In this document: positions 7,517-19,382 of the stretch, piece by piece
How positions within the stretch are numbered: position 1 is the first letter of the stretch
How the letters are laid out: the number at the start of each line of letters is the position of its first letter
DNA from: Methanobacteriota archaeon
GTDB taxonomy: Archaea; Thermoplasmatota; Thermoplasmata; Thermoplasmatales; ARK-15
Assembly: GCA_009758405.1 (NCBI GenBank)
Contig: WSBC01000026.1
Coordinates: forward strand, 1-36,865
DNA length: 36,865 bases
Reading direction: 5' to 3'
Position numbers and translations under genes: made by a program
The notes under the pieces: generated by a model
Databases searched by the model: none
Seen by the model: the letters and a program-made list of their open reading frames with translations, nothing else
What the model was told of the DNA's origin: nothing

Positions 7517-7885
7517 TTATTTCTGAACCTTTTTCTTTTTTGTGTCTTTTTCAATGTTATTGGCCTTCATTTGAATCTGGTTTGTTAAATCAATAAGGTA
7601 ATCCTTAATCTCGCTTAAAAAATTTTTGAACTTATCATCTATATCATAGGTGATATGATAATATGTGGTATTTATCTTTGCGGATAAAACATTCAAAAAT
7701 GATATTTTTTCTTCCAATTCCTCTAGATATTTTGAGATCTCATCCTGTCTTTTCTTCAACTCCTCAATCTGCCTGGCCAAATTTTCAATTTGAGAAGACA
7801 GCCTCTCAAGATCCTCTGTTAATTTATTTTTTGAAAGCATTGACAATAAGAAAACATCATCTTTATTATTAAATTTTTCATACAT
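7517..7885 (-). CDS. coiled-coil protein, unknown function
   Basis: A 122-residue hydrophilic protein. Residues of about 20-70 form heptad-rich sequence (LERLSSQIENLARQIEELKK and onward), followed by a second amphipathic segment with DDKFKNFLSEIKDYLIDLTNQI and a lysine-rich tail. No enzyme motif or membrane segment is seen. An AAAGGA ribosome site precedes ATG 7885. Upstream is the divergent tRNA-Lys gene; downstream, 8 bases on, is tRNA-Leu on the same strand. A cytoplasmic structural or adaptor role is possible but is only inference. Confidence 0.7.
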   Translation of the reverse strand: MYEKFNNKDDVFLLSMLSKNKLTEDLERLSSQIENLARQIEELKKRQDEISKYLEELEEKISFLNVLSAKINTTYYHITYDIDDKFKNFLSEIKDYLIDLTNQIQMKANNIEKDTKKKKVQK

Positions 7886-7911
7886 TTCGAAATTATATTC
7901 CTTTCACAAAC

Positions 7912-7921
7912 TTTATATTTA
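7912..7921 (+). promoter_or_regulatory. TATA box of tRNA-Lys
   Basis: TTTATATTTA centred about 26 bases before the first base of the tRNA-Lys gene, the spacing expected for an archaeal TATA box with transcription starting at or near the tRNA 5' end. Confidence 0.55.
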
Positions 7922-7942
7922 CAAAATATATGTGGAGTAAGA

Positions 7943-8016
7943 GGGCCCGTAGCTCAGCTAGGTAGAGCATCTGGCTTTTAACCAGGTGGCCGGGGGTTCG
8001 AATCCCCCCGGGCCCG
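7943..8016 (+). tRNA. tRNA-Lys (UUU anticodon)
   Basis: A 74-base cloverleaf. The acceptor stem GGGCCCG pairs with CGGGCCC, with discriminator G as usual for tRNA-Lys. D arm contains AGCTCAGCTAGGTAGAGC. The anticodon stem TCTGG/CCAGG has loop CTTTTAA, giving TTT. T arm is GGGGG-TTCGAAT-CCCCC. CCA is not encoded and no intron is seen. It lies just upstream of the RNA polymerase operon. Confidence 0.95.
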
Positions 8017-8086
8017 TTGGGGATAGAAAAGGATATATAGGATAATATAATGATGGGATAGAACATTTAAAATAATGGTGAGCAAA

Positions 8087-8341
8087 ATGAGAAAAATTAA
8101 TGTTATGGAGCATGAACTTGTTCCAGAACACCATTTAATTTCAGAGGAGGAGGAAAAAAAATTACTTCAGGATCTTGGTACTGAAAAGGAATCTTTACCA
8201 AAAATAAAAAGGAATGATCCGGCGATAAAAATGCTTGAGAGGATTTACGGGCCAATAAGGCCCGGAAGAGTTATTAAAATTATCAGGAAAAGTCCCACAT
8301 CTGGGAAGTATATTGCCTATAGAGTGGTTACAGAGGAATGA
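8087..8341 (+). CDS. rpoH: DNA-directed RNA polymerase subunit H (Rpo5)
   Basis: Archaeal counterpart of the C-terminal domain of eukaryotic Rpb5, part of the RNA polymerase jaw. About 84 residues: HELVPEHHLISEEEEKKLL, then KIKRNDPAIKMLERIYGPIRPGRVIKI and a C-terminal SGKYIAYRVV, all family signatures. ATG 8087 is chosen because GGTGA at 8077-8081 is correctly spaced; an ATG at 8075 is in frame but overlaps that site. First gene of rpoH-rpoB-rpoA1-rpoA2-rpl30e-nusA, the classic archaeal order. Confidence 0.95.
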   Translation: MRKINVMEHELVPEHHLISEEEEKKLLQDLGTEKESLPKIKRNDPAIKMLERIYGPIRPGRVIKIIRKSPTSGKYIAYRVVTEE

Positions 8342-8379
8342 AAAAATTTTTATATATAAAAGTTTAAGGAGATGTAAGA

Positions 8380-11300
8380 ATGAATGAGATTATAGATGCT
8401 TTTTTTAGGCAAAGGAGTATAGTTGGTCACCATATAGCCAGTTACAATGCTTTCATTCCCACAGAGGATAATTTAAACAGCATACTACAGCAAATTGTAG
8501 ATTCTACTAGGGTAACAGATGACGATATGCCAGGAGAAATGACTCTGGATAAGTCTAAGACACAGGGTAGGGTAATAAAAATTAGGTATGGGAGAAAAAA
8601 GGACAAGGATGGTCTGGGTGGGCCCACTGTTTACGTATCAACATCCAGAGGCAGGGGAGGTACAGATTCAAATAAGATAAATACACCTATGGAGGCAAGA
8701 TTAAAGGATTTCACTTATTCTGCCGAGCTGGGTCTTAGATTTACTGTCATTGAATGTGATGAGAATGGAGAGAGATGTAAGGAGTACGAACCTGAGGAGG
8801 TAAAGATAGGGGATCTTCCAATCATGGTAAAGAGTAAGATATGTGTTCTTCATCCTGATAATATAGACCAGTACATAAGTGAAAATCTTGGAAGGAATGT
8901 AAATGCACCTGGTAAGAATGCACCATATTCTGAAAAATTGAAGTTTCTGGGTGAAGACCCTGAAGATCCTGGTGGATATTTCATAATATCAGGTACGGAA
9001 AGGGTACTTATTACGCTGGAGGATCTTGCACCAAACAGAATCCTGGTAGAATATGAGGAAAAGTATGATACAAAGGTTGAGACTGCAAAGGTATTTTCAG
9101 AAAGGGAGGGATATAGGGCACTTACCACTGTTGAAAAAAGGGCAGACGGAATCCTGGGCGTATCTATTCCTGTAATAAATGGTACAATATCACTTGTAAT
9201 ACTTTTGAAGGCTTTGGGTTTAGAAAAAGATGAGGACATATTCAGGCTCATAGTATCTGACAAAAGGATGGAACCTATAGTTCTTGCTAACATTGAGGAT
9301 TGTGAAAAGGAAAATAACTATTCGGAAGAAGGGATAAGGACAAGGGATGATGCTATCGAATATTTAGAAAAAAGGTTTGCCGCAGGCCAGGCCAAGGAAT
9401 ATAGAGAGAGAAGGATATCACAGATATTGGATAAAAATCTACTTCCCCATCTTGGTGATAAGCCAGAGGATAGGACAAAAAAGGCATTTTACCTTGCTAG
9501 GATGGCTAGATCTGTTCTAGAACTTCATTTCGGAATAAGAAAAGAGGATGATAAGGATCATCTTGCAAATAAAAGAATGAAACTTTCTGGTGATTTGCTG
9601 GAAGAAATATTCAGGCAATCCTTCGAGGCACTTTTAAAAGACCTAAAATACCATCTGGAAAGAACATACAGTAGGAAGAAGGGAATAAAGCTGAGGGCAG
9701 CTGTAAGACAGGATGTGTTAACCCAAAAGATATTACATGCAATGTCCACAGGTAACTGGGTAGGGGGAAGGACTGGTGTTTCACAGCTTCTAGACAGAAC
9801 ATCACACATGAGCATGTTAAGCCATCTTAGGAGGATCTCTTCACCTCTTACAAGATCACAGCCACATTTCGAGGCAAGGGATCTTCATCCTACTCACTGG
9901 GGAAGAATGTGTCCAAACGAAACCCCTGAAGGGCAAAACTGTGGCCTGGTAAAGAATGCAGCCCTAATTATAGACATATCAAGTGATGTGCCTGTTGATG
10001 ATGTACTTGCTCAATTGAAGAATATGGGAGTAAAGCACTTTGATTATGATCCAGGAAATATGAGCAGGGTATATGTTAATGGAGATCTTGTTGGTTTCCA
10101 TCCGAATGGTGAGGAATTAACGCGAAAGATAAGGGAAAGGAGAAGGAAGGGTGAAATAAACAATAACGTGAATGTAAAATATGATGAGAATACAAATGAG
10201 GTAATTGTTAACTGTGACAGGGGTAGATTGAGGAGACCTTTACTTGTGGTAGATAAGGGTAATATTAAATATACATCAAAGATGAGGGAGGGGATAGTAA
10301 AGGGCGAGTTGTCAATAGATAATCTAATATCAAATGGTGTTATAGAATGGCTAGATGCGGATGAGGAGGAAAATACCTATATAGCTGTTTATGCCTATGA
10401 TGTACCTGAAAGGTGTCCTGCATGCAATTCAATACTTGGAAGAAATGATGTTACATGGGTTAATCTTGATAAGAGCGATACACAGGTTGAATTAAGATGC
10501 AGGCATTGTGGAAAAACATTCAAAGTACCAAAACTGATCACAAATGAGCATACACATCTGGAGATTGATCCTAGTGTAATTCTTGGCCCAATTGCTGGAT
10601 CCATTCCATTCCCAGACCATAACTCATCAAGCAGAATCACCATGGGGGCTGCAATGATGAAGCAATCCCTTGGATTGCCAGAGTCAAACTATAGGAGAAG
10701 ACCCGATACAAGGCAGCATCTTTTACATTATCCACAGGTGCCAATAGTAAAGACTAGGAGCATAGATTTTGCAGGTTATAATGTTAGGCCTGCAGGTCAG
10801 AATATGGTTGTTGCTATACTTTCATACCATGGATACAATATAGAAGATGCCCTGGTGATGAACAAGGCAAGTATAGAAAGGGGACTTGGAAGGTCCACAT
10901 TCTTCAGGACATACCAGACAGAGGAGAGAAGATACCCTGGTGGTGAGGAGGATAGGATAGAGGTCCCCAGTCCAGATGTGAGGGGTGCGAGAAGTGAGGA
11001 GGCATATAGATTCCTTGAGGATGACGGAATGATTCCACCAGAAACTTTTGTTAAGGGCGGGGATGTTCTTGTGGGAAAGACCTCGCCACCAAGATTTCTC
11101 GAGGAACAGCCGGGATTGTTAGGACCACAGAAGAGGAGGGAATCATCAATAAGCATGAGACCTGAGGAGACTGGGATTGTTGACAGTGTTATGTTAACCA
11201 CATCAGAAAATAACAACAGACTTGTAAAAATTAAGGTAAGGGATCAGAGGATACCGGAGCTTGGTGACAAGTTTGCCTCAAGACATGGACAGAAGGGCGT

Positions 11301-12002
11301 GCTCGGTGCAATAGTTCCACAGGAAGATATGCCCTTTACAGAGGATGGTATTATACCAGATTTGATTATAAATCCACATGCAATTCCTTCAAGGCTTACC
11401 GTGGGGCATCTATTGGAGATGATAGGGGGCAAGGCTGGTGCCCTAGAGGGTAGGTTTGTGGATGGGACGGTATTCTCAGGTGAACCTGAGGAATCATTAA
11501 GGGAGACACTCTTGAAATATGGATTTAAACATAATGGTAGGGAAACAATGTATGACGGAATTACTGGTAAAAAATTTGAGGCGGATATATATATTGGTGT
11601 AATCTATTATCAGAAACTCCATCATATGGTGGGCGGAAAATTCCATGCAAGATCAAGGGGGCCAGTACAGATATTAACAAGACAGCCTACGGAGGGTAGA
11701 TCAAGGCTTGGCGGTCTCAGGTTTGGTGAAATGGAGAGGGATACGCTTATTGGCCATGGGGCAGCACTTGTTATTAAGGACAGGCTCCTTGATCAATCCG
11801 ACGGTACAATACTATGGGTCTGTGGTAATCCAGAGTGTGGGCATGTTGCAATTTACGATTGGAAGAAACACACTTATAGATGCCCAGTTTGTGGAAACAC
11901 AACAAACATTTATCCAATAGAGACAAGTTATGCATTTAAACTAATGAGGGATGAGCTGATGAGCCTTGGAGTTATTATGAGAATTCAGTTGGGTGATCTA
12001 AA

Positions 12003-12006
<4 letters not shown>
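8380..12006 (+). CDS. rpoB: DNA-directed RNA polymerase subunit B (Rpo2), unsplit
   Basis: A 1208-residue catalytic subunit, equivalent to bacterial beta. The B'' and B' halves are in one chain, as in Thermoplasmata, Thermococcales and Crenarchaeota. Visible motifs are [25 protein letters not shown], the [11 protein letters not shown] segment, [12 protein letters not shown] and the C-terminal [18 protein letters not shown]. Two zinc sites appear: CPAC with CRHC near residues 680-715 and CGNPECG with CPVC at the C-terminus. A GGAGATG ribosome site precedes ATG 8380. It overlaps rpoA1 by 4 bases (ATGA). Confidence 0.98.
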
Positions 12007-16246
<4,240 letters not shown>

Positions 16247-16252
16247 TTTGGT

Positions 16253-16534
16253 ATGGATCTAGTTAAGGAAATTAAAAAGGCGATTTCAACTGGAAAGGTA
16301 TATTTTGGTATTGAACAGGCAAAAAAGGCAATTAAAAAGGGAGAGGCAAAGATCCTTATTGTTGCAAAAAATTGCCCTGATAAAAATTTTTTAGGTGAGA
16401 CCCTTGAAAATGTGAAAATAATCCATTTTGACGGCACAGCTTCGGATCTCGGATCTGTTTGTGGAAAGATGTTTGATATTTCAGTTGTTACAGTGGTTGA
16501 TCCTGGTGAATCCTCCATAATTAAAGAGCAGTGA
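16253..16534 (+). CDS. rpl30e: 50S ribosomal protein L30e
   Basis: A 93-residue protein of the L7Ae/L30e RNA-binding superfamily. Visible features are the N-terminal KAISTGKVYFGIEQAKKAIKKGEAKILIVAKNCP and the C-terminal segment SDLGSVCGKMFDISVVTVVDPGESSI, typical of archaeal L30e. The GGTGA ribosome site includes the TGA stop of rpoA2, which couples the two. It is conserved in this place between rpoA2 and nusA in many archaea. Confidence 0.93.
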   Translation: MDLVKEIKKAISTGKVYFGIEQAKKAIKKGEAKILIVAKNCPDKNFLGETLENVKIIHFDGTASDLGSVCGKMFDISVVTVVDPGESSIIKEQ

Positions 16535-16538
16535 AAAA

Positions 16539-16964
16539 ATGGGAACCATAAAGATTGATGAAAAACTCCTTGGATATATGTCACAATTTTATGCACTCAC
16601 AAATGTAGAGGCAAAGGATGTGGCAGAGGATGATGAAAATATATTTTTCCTTGTTTATCCAAGGACATTGAGAAAGGCCATAATTAACAATGGGGAGAAT
16701 GTTAAAAGGCTAAAGGAAAGACTAGGAAAAAATATAATAATAGTTGAATATAGTGAAGATTTACAGAAGTTTGTATATAACCTTTTCTATAGATTTGGTG
16801 TTAAGGAAATAAACATAGAAAGAAATGGAGATGAGATAAGAATTTCTGTTGGCGTAGATCCTTCAAACAAGGCAAGGGCAATAGGTAAAAATGGGAGAAA
16901 CTTAAGGACCTCTAAGGAAATATTATCAAGGTATTTCAATGTATCAAGTCTTGTGGTTAAGTAA
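16539..16964 (+). CDS. nusA: NusA-like KH-domain transcription factor
   Basis: A 141-residue archaeal NusA-like protein made of two KH RNA-binding domains without the bacterial N-terminal RNA polymerase-binding and S1 parts. The second KH domain shows VDPSNKARAIGKNGRNLRTSKEIL with the GKNG loop. It follows rpl30e by 4 bases. In many archaea rps12, rps7 and elongation factor genes come next. Here the operon stops instead and the 3' end overlaps the opposite-strand ModE/Nudix gene by 21 bases. Confidence 0.93.
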   Translation: MGTIKIDEKLLGYMSQFYALTNVEAKDVAEDDENIFFLVYPRTLRKAIINNGENVKRLKERLGKNIIIVEYSEDLQKFVYNLFYRFGVKEINIERNGDEIRISVGVDPSNKARAIGKNGRNLRTSKEILSRYFNVSSLVVK

Positions 16965-17660
16965 TTTTATATAATCATTAATTATTTTATTATGATCAAA
17001 TGCTAAATCAGGAATTTTTTTGATTTCAAAAAATTTTAGATCTTCAGCATCATCCCCAGCCCTAGGGTGTCCAGAGATCTTATCAAGAATGTATACAATA
17101 CTTATTGTATGTCCACGTGGATCTCTATCGGGGGATGAATAAACACCAAGTATATTTAAAATCTTTACTTCAAGACCCGTTTCCTCAAAAATTTCTCTTT
17201 TTATTGCCTCCTCCACTGTTTCACCATATTCTACAAATCCTCCGGGTAAAGCATAATAGCCCTTATAGGGCTCATTCTTTCTTTTAATTAAAAGTATACT
17301 CCTTCCTTCGTTAATTATCCCATCTACTGTAAGTGAAGGTATTTTATAGGGTCTTTTTGAGTAATAATCAAAAACCTCTAAGTATCTTTCATATTCAGTT
17401 ATTAGTTTTTTCCCATATTCTGTAAGTGTTGTCTCTCCGGAAATACTTCCACCCCTCTTTGTTTCAACAATTTTTTTACCCAACCTTTCCTCCACCTCTT
17501 TGATCCTCCCCCAGCCATTCCTGTAGGACATTTTCATCATTTTAACAGCTTTTGAGAGGTTATGAGTTTCATCAACATATTTAAGGAGAAGATATAATCC
17601 TTCTCCAAAGAGATATTTACCATCTTGATCTTCAAACCAGAATCTATATTTTAATTCCAT
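16944..17660 (-). CDS. ModE-like winged-helix domain fused to Nudix hydrolase
   Basis: A 238-residue fusion. Residues of about 18-100 match the DNA-binding domain of the molybdate regulator ModE: GEGLYLLLKYVDE, NLSKAVKMMKMSYRNGWGRIKEVEERLG, then the KRGGSISGETTLTEYGKKL hairpin. No molybdate-binding MOP domain follows. Instead a Nudix domain spans about residues 108-235, with a perfect Nudix box at 141-163 (G-x5-E-x7-REIFEETGL). A ligand-responsive regulator or a DNA-tethered ADP-ribose/NDP-sugar pyrophosphatase is possible, by inference. A TATA-like box lies at 17681-17690. The gene ends inside nusA on the other strand. Confidence 0.88.
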   Translation of the reverse strand: MELKYRFWFEDQDGKYLFGEGLYLLLKYVDETHNLSKAVKMMKMSYRNGWGRIKEVEERLGKKIVETKRGGSISGETTLTEYGKKLITEYERYLEVFDYYSKRPYKIPSLTVDGIINEGRSILLIKRKNEPYKGYYALPGGFVEYGETVEEAIKREIFEETGLEVKILNILGVYSSPDRDPRGHTISIVYILDKISGHPRAGDDAEDLKFFEIKKIPDLAFDHNKIINDYIKLLNHKT

Positions 17661-17694
17661 GATAGATTATTACACTTCATATTAAAAAGATTTA

Positions 17695-17715
17695 TTGTAC
17701 ATAAAAAGTGCACAA
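17695..17715. promoter_or_regulatory. imperfect inverted repeat upstream of the ModE/Nudix gene
   Basis: TTGTACA at 17695-17701 and TGCACAA at 17709-17715 form an inverted repeat with one mismatch pair and a 7-base AT spacer. It sits just upstream of the likely TATA/BRE of the ModE/Nudix gene. It could bind an autoregulator; this rests on symmetry and position only. Confidence 0.3.
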
Positions 17716-17842
17716 ATAAATGGGTAAAAAATCAACCTTTATAGAAAAATAAAGTTAAAGAAATAGAGATTATTTCCATTTTTAAAAAGAAAGTGTTTAA
17801 TCTAAATATTTATTATGAGTTTAAAAAATATCAAATTGATAA

Positions 17843-17860
17843 AAATCACTGGAGTGATTT
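17843..17860 (+). promoter_or_regulatory. palindrome covering the ribosome site of the DRG GTPase gene
   Basis: AAATCACT-GG-AGTGATTT is a perfect inverted repeat. The right half contains GGAGTGAT, close to the anti-16S sequence GGAGGTGAT, and it ends 5 bases before ATG 17866. As RNA it could form a 7-bp stem with loop UGGA and mask the ribosome site. Confidence 0.4.
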
Positions 17861-17865
17861 AAGGA

Positions 17866-18936
17866 ATGGCTAACATTGAAGATCAAATAAGGGAGATCGA
17901 AGAAGAAATAAGGAAGACAAAATACAACAAGGCCACTGAACATCATATAGGTTTGCTTAAGGCAAAGCTTGCAAGATTAAAGGAGGCTAAGGAATCTACA
18001 AAAAGGGGTGGAGGACAGGCTGGAGTTAAAAAAACTGGTAATGCTATGGTTTCTTTGGTTGGTTTTCCAAGCGTTGGTAAAAGTACCCTATTTAATAAAC
18101 TTACAAATGCAAAGAGTGAGGTGGGTGACTATGACTTTACCACGGTCAACATTATCCCCGGAATGATGGTTTACAGGGGTGCAAAAATACAGATACTCGA
18201 TCTTCCTGGTCTAATAGAGGGTGCAGCAACTGGAAAGGGTAGGGGTAAAGGTGTTTTGAGTGTGGTGAGAAATTCAGACCTGATAATAATTGTAACTGAC
18301 ATAAACTTCCCTGACCCAGAGCCACTTATAAAAATACTCCATGATGCAGGTATAAGGTTGAATAGAAGAAGGCCAAGGATATTTCTTGTAAAAAAGGATA
18401 GAGGAGGCATAAATATACAGAAAACAGTGAATATAGATCTTGATGACAACATTATCTCATCAATAATGAGGGAATTTAAGATAGTTAATGCTGACCTAAT
18501 TATAAGGGACAAGATAGATATTGATGACTTGATAGACTTTCTTTCTGGTAACAGGGTATACATACCGGGAATCTTTGTTTTAAACAAGATAGATCAAGGA
18601 ATTGAGAAAAATGTTCTTGATATTGCAGAAAAATACTCAATGGTGAAAGTATCTGCAATCAATGGAGAGGGGCTAGATTCATTGAAGGATGCAATTTTTG
18701 ATGCTCTAGACTTTATCACTGTTTATCTTAAACCCCCTAATGGAAAATTGGAGCAAATGGTGGTAAAGAGGTATTCAAACATTGAAATGATTTGCAGGGC
18801 AATACATAAGGATTTCATTAAAAATTTTAGATATGCTGTAATAAATGGCCCCAGTGCCAAATATCCAAATCAAAAGGTAGGCCTTGAACATGTTGTGGAG
18901 GAGGGGGATACAATTACCATTTACCTGAAAAAATAA
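17866..18936 (+). CDS. DRG-family GTPase (OBG-HflX superfamily) with TGS domain
   Basis: A 356-residue GTPase of the developmentally regulated GTP-binding (Rbg/DRG) family, which associates with ribosomes in eukaryotes and archaea. There is an N-terminal helical basic segment (residues 1-50), then G1 GFPSVGKST at about 66-74, G2 around YDFTTVN, G3 DLPG, and G4 NKID near residue 240. A C-terminal TGS domain follows (about 285-356; VYLKPPNG to VVEEGDTITIYLK). The inserted helix-turn-helix-like segment typical of DRG lies between G3 and G4. It stands alone, with its own upstream region of about 200 bases. Confidence 0.95.
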   Translation: MANIEDQIREIEEEIRKTKYNKATEHHIGLLKAKLARLKEAKESTKRGGGQAGVKKTGNAMVSLVGFPSVGKSTLFNKLTNAKSEVGDYDFTTVNIIPGMMVYRGAKIQILDLPGLIEGAATGKGRGKGVLSVVRNSDLIIIVTDINFPDPEPLIKILHDAGIRLNRRRPRIFLVKKDRGGINIQKTVNIDLDDNIISSIMREFKIVNADLIIRDKIDIDDLIDFLSGNRVYIPGIFVLNKIDQGIEKNVLDIAEKYSMVKVSAINGEGLDSLKDAIFDALDFITVYLKPPNGKLEQMVVKRYSNIEMICRAIHKDFIKNFRYAVINGPSAKYPNQKVGLEHVVEEGDTITIYLKK

Positions 18937-18982
18937 TCTATCTTGAAAATTTCATAGAATAATTTTAATTATTAAGAGTTTT

Positions 18983-19252
18983 TCAATATTTTATTTCAAA
19001 ACCAATAATGTGCTCAGGTTCTTCCCAGCTAATCCTTGTATTTCTAACTATAGCCCTTGGATGCTCAGTAGAACATCTTTCAATTACCTTTTCCACAATA
19101 TCCTTCTCCCCCTCGAAAACCGCCTCCACATTTCCATCGGATAGGTTTTTAACCCAACCATTTATTCCCATCTCATCAGAAATCTTTTTAACAAACGCCC
19201 TGAAATATACACCCTGTACTTTTCCCTCAAATATCACGTGAGCGCGTATCAT
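18983..19252 (-). CDS. acyP: acylphosphatase
   Basis: An 89-residue enzyme hydrolysing acyl phosphates. The signature KVQGVYFRAFVKK holds the phosphate-binding loop and catalytic Arg; INGWVKNLSDGNVEAVFEG supplies the catalytic Asn and the beta-sheet. Full length for the family. It converges with the DRG gene (46 bases apart) and is divergent from the formate dehydrogenase operon. Confidence 0.95.
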   Translation of the reverse strand: MIRAHVIFEGKVQGVYFRAFVKKISDEMGINGWVKNLSDGNVEAVFEGEKDIVEKVIERCSTEHPRAIVRNTRISWEEPEHIIGFEIKY

Positions 19253-19342
19253 GATTTTCCATTAAAATTACAGTTTTAAAAATTTTTATGGAAATCTTTC
19301 TTTAGATGTTAAGAAATAAATAAAACATCATATCAAAATTTC

Positions 19343-19364
19343 AAGGCTTAATTTTTTAAGCCTT
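19343..19364. promoter_or_regulatory. palindrome overlapping the fdhA promoter
   Basis: AAGGCTTAA (19343-19351), TTTT, TTAAGCCTT (19356-19364): a perfect 9-bp inverted repeat ending 18 bases before ATG 19383. Its right half (TTTTTTAAG) lies where a leaderless archaeal gene would have its TATA box, about 23-31 bases before ATG. This is the layout of a repressor operator. It is not a terminator for acyP, which is transcribed away from it. Confidence 0.55.
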
Positions 19365-19382
19365 TGTTTATTTACATTAATT

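Noticed and set aside
7384-7554. Upstream extension of the HPS/RraA reading frame
   Set aside because: The extra 57 codons run through the complete tRNA-Leu gene; the family start AILQVALDL is at ATG 7383.
18937-18982. Bidirectional terminator between the DRG and acylphosphatase genes
   Set aside because: Only short T/A runs are present without a convincing stem, so I did not list a terminator.
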